Shown here piece by piece: positions 56,600-64,000 of a stretch of 64,000 bases of DNA (position 1 is its first letter; the number at the start of each line of letters is the position of its first letter). The position numbers and the translations under genes were made by a program. The DNA is from Bettongia penicillata ogilbyi (Eukaryota; Chordata; Mammalia; Diprotodontia; Potoroidae), in NCBI GenBank assembly GCA_023548195.1, contig JAJHZJ010000699.1:2513175-2577174 (forward strand), written 5' to 3'. The notes under the pieces were generated by a model. That model made no database searches, was not told the origin of the DNA, and saw only the letters and a list, made by a program, of their open reading frames with translations.

Positions 56600-57221
56600 T
56601 ATTCCATGCTCTCTTAATTGGCTTACCGTATTATCATTTATGTGTAAATTATGTACCCATTTTGACCTTATCTTGGCATATGGTGTGAAATGTTGGTCTA
56701 TACCTAGTTTCTGCCATTGTGTCTTCCAATTTTCCCAGCAGTTTTTGTCAAATAGTGAATTTTTGTTCCAAAAGTTTGGATCTTTGGGTTTACCATAACT
56801 GGATTGCGATGGTCATTTACTATATGTAATTTGTACTTAATCTATTCCACTGATCCACTACTCTATTTCCTATCCAGAACCAGATTTTTCTGATAATTAC
56901 ATCTTCTAATACAGTTTGAGATCCGCTTTACAGATAATGCTTGTTGATAGTTTTAGATAAATATTCCTTATCATTTAATGGTAAGATCCATTTATTCCTA
57001 TGCTCTCAAGTGTTTTTAATAGCAATGAGTATTGTATTTTATCAAAAGTTTTTTCTGCATCTATTGAGATAATTTTGTTTTCTGTTGGTTTTGTTATTGG
57101 TATGGTTAATTATGATGATATTGATCACCTAATATTAAATCAACCCTACATTTCTAGTATAAATCCTACCTGGTCATAAGGTATGATCCTCATTATATAT
57201 TGCTGTAATCTTCTTGCTATT

Positions 57222-57476
57222 TTAAAATTTTACATCAATATTCATTAGGGAAATTAGTCTATAATTTTCTTTCTCTGTTTCGGCTCTTCCCAGTTTAGGT
57301 ATCAGTACCATATTTGTGTCATAAGAGGAATTTGGTAGAACTCCTCCTTTGCCTAATTTTCCAAATAGTTTATATAATAATGGGATTAATTGTTGTTCAC
57401 AAGTTTGGTAGAATTCACTTGTGAATCCATCTGACTGGGGATTTTTTCTTAGGAAGTTCTTTGATGGTTTGCTCAA
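57222..57476 (-). pseudogene. L1 ORF2 reverse transcriptase fragment
   Basis: Open for 84 codons: [20 protein letters not shown] is the linker into the polymerase, then [20 protein letters not shown] and [14 protein letters not shown], the first conserved blocks of L1 reverse transcriptases. Sequence on either side extends it with stops (DAEKTFDKIQ-like at about 57060). The catalytic FADD motif is absent because of the deletion near 56935. Confidence 0.88.
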
Positions 57477-57676
57477 TGTATTTTTCTAAGATTAGTTTAT
57501 TTAAGTACTCTTTTTCCTCTTCAGTTAATCTAGGCAGTTTATATTTTTGTAGATCTTCATTCATTTAATTTAGATTGTCATATTTATTGGCATATAGTTA
57601 GACAAAATAGGTCATAATAATTGGTTTAATTTCCTCCGCACTGGAGGTGAATTCACCCCTTTCATTTTTGATACTG

Positions 57677-57923
57677 GTAATTTCTTTTCTTCTTTCCTTT
57701 TTCTAAATACTTTTTGTTTTATTAATTATTTTTAGTTTTCAACATTCACTTCCACAAGATTTTGAGTTCCATTTTTTCTCCCCATCTCTTCCTTGCCCAC
57801 TTCAAGATAGCTAGCATTCTTATTACTCCTTCTTCAAATCTTCCCTACCTTGTATCACAACCCTCCCACTTTTCTTATCCCCTTCCCCTCTATTTTCCTA
57901 TAAGGCAAGATAGATTTCTGTAA
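57677..57923 (-). repeat. Arm 2 of the 247-bp inverted repeat (source copy)
   Basis: The original of arm 1: 57704-57923 is the 3' end of the nested HAL1 and 57677-57703 is the L1 it landed in. Spacer between the arms 1077 bp. Confidence 0.96.
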
Positions 57924-58693
57924 CCCATTTTTTGTATGTCTTATTTCCCAGTTGCATGTAAAAACAATTTTTAATTTTCTTTTTTAATATTTGAGTTCCA
58001 ATTTTTTTCCCTTCCTCTTGAGAAGGCAAGCAATTCAACATAGCACGTGCAGTCATGCAAAATACTTCTTTAACAGTCATGATGTAAAAGATTAACTATA
58101 TTTCCCTCCATCCTATCCTGTCCCCCCATTTATTCTATTCTCTCCTTTGACTTTTTCCCTCCTCAAAAGTGTTTGCTTCTGATTATTCCCTCTTTCCATT
58201 TACCCTCCCTTCTATCACCCCCCCCATCCCTTTCCCCTCTATTTTCCTGTTGGGTAAGACAGATTTTCATATAGAATTTAGTATGTATGTTATTCCTTCC
58301 TTAAGCCAAATTCAATGAGAGTAAGGTTCACTCACTCCCTCACCTCCCCTCTCTTTCCCTCTGTTGTAAAAGCTTTTACTTGCTTTTTTATGTGAGATAA
58401 AATTCTATTTCTCCCTTTCTCCTTCTAATATGTTCTTCCCTTACCCTTAATTTTACTTTTTAGATATCACCTCTTCATGTTCAACTCACCCTGTGCCCTC
58501 TGCATATACATAATATATATGTGTGTATGTACATATGTATATATACACACACATACATATGTGCATATATACATATATATTCCCTCCAACTACCCTAATA
58601 CTGAGAAAAGTCTTGAATTAGAAATATTATCACTCTATATAGAAATGTAAATAGCTCAATTTTATTAAGTCCCTTATGACTTCTCCTTCCCGT

Positions 58694-59052
58694 TGTAGTG
58701 CCAAGGCAATATTCACAGCACCTATGGTGGCCATGAGTATCCCAGCATCATTCTGAATAGCAAAATACAACAGACTCTCCACATGGAGGGTAGAAAAAAA
58801 CACTTATTTGGACCCTAGAAAGCCAAATCCATCACAGTAACAAAAATCTATATACAATAACAGTGCAGAGAACAACACCATTCCCAAGCTAGGCTTCTCA
58901 CAAACCAGGTTCATTCAACAAACCACAAGAAGGATTCCCCTAAACAAAATCACAAACAAGTCCTTTCACTCATATCAATCAACAGCCTGCATCCTTCCTA
59001 GCTCTGACTGTTCTCGTCTAACTTTCTCTGAGCTCTGCTCTAGCTCCACCTC
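58694..59052 (-). mobile_element. LTR, family B (copy B3), truncated, inside HAL1 copy 4
   Basis: On the minus strand it ends GCCTTGGCACTACA at 58694. It matches LTR-B2 through aaccaggttcattcaac and gctctgactgttctcgtc, and stops near 59052 without the U3 start. About 100 bp of LTR and about 300 bp of the HAL1 ORF1 end are missing at that edge, so a deletion removed both. Confidence 0.82.
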
Positions 59053-59947
59053 CAGACTTCCAGAATATTATATTCCAAACCATCTGATCCTTTAGTGTAG
59101 AAAATGCTAGATCTTGTGTTATCTTGGCTGTTTTTCCACAATGCTCAAATTGTTTCTTTATGGTTGCTTGCAATATTTTCTCCTTGACCTGGGAACTCTT
59201 AAATTTGACTGGAAGTTTTCCTTTTGGGATATCTTTCAGGAGGTGATCAGTGTATTCTTTCTATATTTACTTACCCTCTGGTTCTAGAATATCAGGGCAA
59301 TTTTTCTCAATAATTTCTTGACAGATGATGTCTAGGCTCTTTTTTTGATCATGGCTTTCAGTCCATATAATTTTAAAATTATCTCTTCTGGATGTATTTT
59401 CTAGATTAGTGGTTTTCCCAGTGACATATTTCACATTGTCTTCTGTTTTTTTCATTCTTTTGGTTTTGTTTTATAATTTCTTGATTTCTCATGAAATCAT
59501 TAGTTTCCATTTGCTGCATTCCAAATTTTAAGAAAATAATTTCCTCAATGAGCTTTGGATCTCTTTTTCCATCTGGCCAATTCTGCTTTTTAAGACATTC
59601 TTCTCCTCACTGACTTTTTGGACCTCTTTTGCCATTTGGGTTAGTCTATTTTTAAAGATTTTATTTTCTTTAGCATGTTTTTGGGTCTCCTTGAGCAAAT
59701 TGTTGACTCATTTTTCATGATTTGCTTGAATCACTCATTTCTCCACCCAATTATTCCTCTACTTCTCTTACTTCATTTTCAAAATTCTTTTTGAGCTCTT
59801 CCATGGTCTGGAACCAATTTGGTGGTTTTCTTGGAGGCTTTGGATGTAGGAGCTTTGACTTTGTGGTCTTCTTCTGGTTGTACGTTTTTATTTTCCTTAT
59901 CACCAAAGTAAGATTCTATACTCTGATTTTTTCTGTTGCTTGCTCAT
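59053..59947 (-). pseudogene. HAL1 copy 4 ORF1, broken and 3'-deleted
   Basis: From an ATG at 59947. Recognisable pieces: KYVTGKTTNLENTSRRDNFK (59267-59455) with KSLDIICQEIIEKNCPDILE after it. Coiled-coil remnants lie at 59470-59800. Stops and frame changes are frequent, and the C-terminal domain is lost at the LTR junction. Confidence 0.85.
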
Positions 59948-61753
59948 TTTCCCAGCCAATTACTTGACTTTTTAGCTCTTTGTCAAGGTATGTCTCTGAT
60001 TCCAGTAGAGATGGGGATGGTATGTACTGTCCCAAGCTCCAGGGGTTTTATGTATCTGTTTTCAGAGATACTTCTAGGGACCTGAAAATTTTCAGTTCTT
60101 CTAATGTTATATGATCAAAGGAGAGGTGTTTACTTCTCTCTTGGTTTGTCCTCTGGTCTGTGAGTGACATTAAGAACTCTTTTCTGCCTTGGAACTGTGA
60201 GGATGATTCCTTTTCCACCACTGGCACCTCTACCATGCCAACACTCCTCCTCACCACAGGACTGCCACCCAGGCAGTCTCAGATCCATGAAGGGCAAAGC
60301 AAGAGAATTCCACCTCAGCACCAGAAAAGAGATTCCTGCAATCCCTGTTTCATCAGCCACTTGATTCCCCCTCACCACCTGTGGACCAAGGGCTCTGGAA
60401 ATAGCCTCTGCTGCTGCAGTCATCACTGCCTTTACCACCCTGGGCTGGGGCTATATTGTGCTCCTCTCTCACACAGGTCTGACAGGCTCTTCCTGCTGCC
60501 CTTCCAAGTTGCCCTTTGCATACTGGAGATGAGAAGTCTCAATACTACCACAGATGCCTGTGATTCAGTCCCCTGAGACCTGCTCAGGCCCTGTCTGTGC
60601 TAGTGCAGCCCACACTGAACTGTGATCATTTCCCAGTCTCATGCAACTGACTTTCCCTGTCGACCTTCCAGGTTGTCTTGGGCTGGAAATGTGTTTCATT
60701 CTGTCATTTTGTGGGTTCTACTGCTCTGGAATTTATTTAGAGTCATTTTTACAGGTGTTTGGAGGGGCTTGGGGGAGAGTTCAAGCAAGTTGCTGCTTTG
60801 AATTTGCCATCTTGGCTCTGCCCCTAAATCTTTCCTTAAAAAATTAAAATTAACCAGTGGTTAATCTATTTTATTGGGTTTTTCTCCATAAATCCAGCTT
60901 CTAGTTTTATCTATTAGTTGATTGGTTTTCTTACTTTCAATTTAACTAATCCTTTGATTTTCAGGATCTTTCAGTTATCATTTAATTGCAAATGTTTAAC
61001 TTGTTCTTTTTCTAGCTTATTTTTAAGTTGTATGCCCAATTCATTCATCTCCCTTCCTCCATTTTATTGATGGAAGCAATTAGAGACATAAATTTTCCCT
61101 TGCCACTTTTGCTGTATCCCACAAATTTTGGTATGTTGTCTCATTATTATCATTCTCTATAATGAAATTATTGATTGGTTCTATGACTTCTTTGAGTCAC
61201 TTATTTTTTAGGATTAGATTATTTTCTAATTATTTTTAATCTATCATTCCACTGCTCATTATTTAATGTAATTTTTATTGTATTATGATCTGAAAGGATA
61301 CACTTACTATTTCTGCTTTTCTGCATTTAGTTGTGAGATTTTTAAACCCTAAATCATGGTCAGTTTTTGTATAGGTGCCATATACTCCTGAGAAAAGGTA
61401 TATTCCTTTCTATTTCCATTCAATTTTCTCCAGAGATCTATCATAGCTAACTTTTCCAGAATTCTATTCACCTTCTTAACTTCTTGTTTATTTTTGGTGA
61501 GATTTATCTAGTTCTGAGAGCAGAAAGTTGAGGTTCCTCACTTTTCCCTTCTGTAACTCTCCTTCAAAAATTTAGATGCTATACAATTTGTCACGTATAT
61601 GTTTAGTATCAATATTACTTCATTGTCTATGGTTCCTTTCAGCAAGATGTAGTTTCCTTCCTTATCCCTTTCAATTAGATCTATTTTTGCTTTTGCTTTG
61701 TCTGAGAGCATGATCGCTATTCTTATTTCTTTTTTTCCTTCAGCTGAAGCCTA

Positions 61754-62919
61754 GAAAAATAAAACATGTATTGAACAGATTTGAGCCCATCACTCTCTTG
61801 AACTCCAAAAGGCATTACATGTTGGGTTCATATAAACCCAGGATTTCTTGTTCATGCACAATTTGAGTCTGCTTTATTTGGTAAGGCTGCATGCTTTGAT
61901 CAGACAATAGAATATCTAACAACACAGGTTCCACAAGATATTTGACTCATACTTCTCATTGGACCATCAAATTAAGAACTCTGGAGTCAAGGTCACAACT
62001 TAGCCCAGGACATGGAACTTAGGGTCCAGTATAAAATAAACCTCAGGAGTCTTAGCATTTCCTCAGTCTTAGCTATCTGGTCACTAGCAGGGACCTTTGA
62101 GGACTTCCATTCTTAACTAACCAATGGTAGAACAAGATAAATAGATTCAGCAGGTAGCCCTAGCAGGGAGCCAGACTATCTTTTTCTTTTTGACACTGAA
62201 TTTCAATGTGGTACTTTTCTTCCATGGCTACTTCACATCACTTTCTCTCTTACTTCTCTAGGTTAAAGGTTCTGCTCCTTTTCACAGCAAGAGAAAAAGG
62301 ATTATTCCAAAATAAAGCATGTTATATTCTCCCACCAGTCCCTTAAATATATAATATTATCTACATGAATATCAGTAAACATATAAAAGCATCATAATAG
62401 CATACAATAAAATTATAGACAAGCATCCCAACTACAAAGCACAGCAAATATATAAGTACATTATATATGACATTCACATCAGGATTATAAGCAGCTAACA
62501 GTCCAAATGTAGCAGAATAGGGGAAAAATTTTAATCAAGGGACCCCTGATCAATTGATTTCTCCCCACCCCATTTGAAGAAATGACAGAAGATAAAGGTA
62601 AATCCATTCTCATGAATGTCACATATATATATCTATATGAGCACTGTGCTTTGTAGTGACATGTTTCAAGTGGGTAACAAAAGTCTTCCGATCAGGTACA
62701 ATTTCATGATCCCCTGAAAGTAATTAGTTTAAAATGAGTTTATTCAGATTACAATGTTTGACTGGCAGCCTGTCTCATCTTGGTCTCTGCTAGCATTGGA
62801 CAACATTGGACAAAGGACAGGAAATTTCACTCTCTAGCAGATCCCTTTACATAATCCACATTCCTCTGCCTTCTATGAGATATTTTAATTTTCAGAAACT
62901 GCTGACCAGGATTTAGCAA
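61754..62919. other. No recognised element
   Basis: About 1.17 kb after the L1 breakpoint. Contains a small hairpin near 61829-61845 (tgggttcatataaaccca) and an agtataaaataaacct patch near 62019. It could hold a diverged LTR, but no termini are clear. Confidence 0.4.
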
Positions 62920-63460
62920 CTAATTACAGAATCATAGTATTTTAGTGTCAGAAATTATCTCAGAAGACATTTAATCTGACCTATAATTTGAGCAAGAATT
63001 ACTTACAACACATTTCCAAAGAAGTCATCTGACCTTTACTTGAAGATCTCCAATGAAGGAGAAATCGCTATCTCATAAAAAACCTATTCTACTTTTGAAG
63101 TTCTAACTGATACTTATAACAATTTTTTTCCCCTCAGATAAAGGTTATGATTGCCTCTTTGGAACTTCCACTCAAACATTTTCCCAACTTTTGCCCTTTT
63201 TAGCCAAATGAAACAAAGCTGGACCCATTTCCCTGCAGCAGCCCTTCAACAACTTAAAGATAATTATGTTCCCCAGAAGTTATCTCTTCTCTAGGCTAAA
63301 TCATCAGTAGTACCTTCAGCCAATTCACAGATGGCATGAACTTGAGGCCTTCCTCTGTGACACTCTCCAATTTCTCAATAACCTTTCTACCATACAAGAA
63401 TTGAACACAATACTCCAGATTACATTGTATTCCACGTCAATATTCTTTTTTATCTGTGTC
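62920..63460 (-). mobile_element. CR1-like LINE 3' region
   Basis: Plus strand aatcatagtattttagtgtc, then tttacttgaagatctccaat, then cagcccttcaacaacttaaa (reverse complement of an FKYLKG-type codon block) and cttctctaggctaaatcatc (reverse complement of the FSLEKR-type block). Same family type as 33258-33870, opposite strand. Confidence 0.65.
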
Positions 63461-64000
63461 CAAAGTTTTATCAGTCTCTTAGAATTTGATTTCACTTTTA
63501 TTGATTCTTTATGCTTTTATATAATATTCATTCCAGAATATATCCAGAGAGCCAAGTCTTATAACACAGATTTTAAAAGTAAAGAAAAAATGCAGAACAA
63601 CTTTTTAAGGAATTAACTGTCTACCTGTCTATTCTTTCTAACTAGCTCAGTATAATTAGCATTTTTTGCTCTAGTAATTCAGTGGTGTGACAGCATATAA
63701 GAGGTTGATTCTGGAGTGAGTTCTACATCAATAACGAGTTATTTTCTACCTCTTAAAATAGAATCATTCTCATATTTTGTGATGCTATACAATATTCTCA
63801 CTTTTAAAAAAGAAAGTGTTTGAGATATATAGATATCTGGCCACTTTGCTGGCTTTAGTCTTTGGCCTGTCTCATTCCTTACTATTGATCTATATTTTAT
63901 AATACATATTTTTCCAAATCTCACCCATTCCTACCTTTGATTTAAAGTCAATGAACATCAAAGTATATTGTGATTTAAATTGGAGAATTTTGTTGAACTT
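63461..64000. other. No recognised element to the window end
   Basis: AT-rich. Two chance frames (63401-63616 plus, 63739-63924 minus) without motifs. Nothing recognised. Confidence 0.4.

Larger units (their letters stand above)
57704..60823 (-). mobile_element. HAL1 half-LINE, copy 4, nested in L1 and itself split by an LTR
   Basis: Minus-strand element with a GGGGCAGAGCCAAGATGGC start at 60823, 5'UTR about 59948-60823, ORF1 remnant 59947-59053, LTR insertion with deletion at 58694-59052, 3'UTR with a TG/TA patch at 58505-58580, and an A-rich tail at 57704-57735. A short repeat ctaaat lies at both ends (57703, 60824) as a candidate target duplication. ORF2 is absent. More diverged than copies 1 and 3. 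Confidence 0.88.
55156..61753 (-). mobile_element. L1 element broken by a HAL1, an LTR and an inverted duplication
   Basis: Minus-strand L1 in pieces: 61753-60824 (endonuclease to start of reverse transcriptase; ends where ORF2 reads SWIYGEKPNKID), then 57703-56600 (reverse transcriptase onward, with an internal deletion near 56935 that removes the FADD block), then 56352-55156 (ORF2 C-terminus and 3' region; about 56060-56225 is not L1-like). Between them lie the HAL1 57704-60823 and the inverted copy 56353-56599. Codon-level continuity across the HAL1 shows the HAL1 landed inside this L1. Confidence 0.85.

Noticed and set aside
1..64000. Bacterial-type systems such as CRISPR arrays, operons or toxin genes
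   Set aside because: No regularly spaced repeats with unique spacers, no ribosome-binding sites or gene clusters; composition and repeats are those of a mammalian nuclear genome.

Overview
This window looks like non-coding nuclear DNA from a marsupial. The sequence is AT-rich, has no convincing cellular gene, tRNA gene, rRNA gene or CRISPR array, and is mostly transposable elements of mammalian type: L1 and L1-derived half-LINEs (HAL1), L2- and CR1-like LINEs, an RTE-like LINE, tRNA-derived SINEs and MIR-like SINEs, ERV-type solo LTRs, and hAT DNA transposon remnants. The marsupial assignment is an inference. It rests on the abundance of ORF1-only HAL1 elements, SINEs ending in a gaaggacgaacacaac-type tail, and a palindromic hAT MITE of a kind I associate with opossums. 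I ran no database search. Family names are from recognition by eye, and interval edges without a target-site duplication are accurate to about 10-50 bases.

Layout. 1-1438 is the 5' part of a degraded L1/HAL1 on the minus strand. Solo LTRs of one family (here LTR-A) lie at 2395-2995 and 11360-12193. Between them are an internally deleted plus-strand L1 (3786-5735) and an old minus-strand HAL1 (5736-10688), which is split by a younger full-length HAL1 (6199-9068) with a perfect 16-bp target-site duplication. 13160-15112 holds RTE-like LINE/SINE material. A second full-length HAL1 fills 15299-18055. A palindromic hAT MITE sits at 18548-18715, and a large inverted repeat at 20161-21310. A plus-strand L1 with 5'UTR, ORF1 and half of ORF2 fills 21856-25700, followed by a stack of nested LTRs (25955-27555). 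A third full-length HAL1 (28343-31172) lies inside a minus-strand L1 fragment, next to an older HAL1 (31263-32480).

From 33 to 45 kb there are old CR1/L2/L1/SINE layers and one LTR-B with a 5-bp target-site duplication. 45.2-53.2 kb is the least repeat-dense part, with long stretches where I recognise nothing, long pyrimidine microsatellites, and a hAT transposase pseudogene with a BED-type zinc finger (49456-49909). 53250-54225 is an L1 3' end. 55156-61753 is a minus-strand L1 broken by a HAL1, which is itself broken by an LTR. A CR1-like fragment lies near 63 kb.

Most unusual signal: 56353-56599 and 57677-57923 form a 247-bp inverted repeat with 4 mismatches and no gaps. It copies the 3' end of the nested HAL1 plus 27 bp of the L1 it landed in, so it arose by DNA-level inverted duplication after the HAL1 insertion. 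The elements do not work together as a pathway. The HAL1 copies carry only ORF1, so they would have needed the L1 ORF2 enzyme, of which only broken copies are seen here. All HAL1 copies lie on the minus strand.
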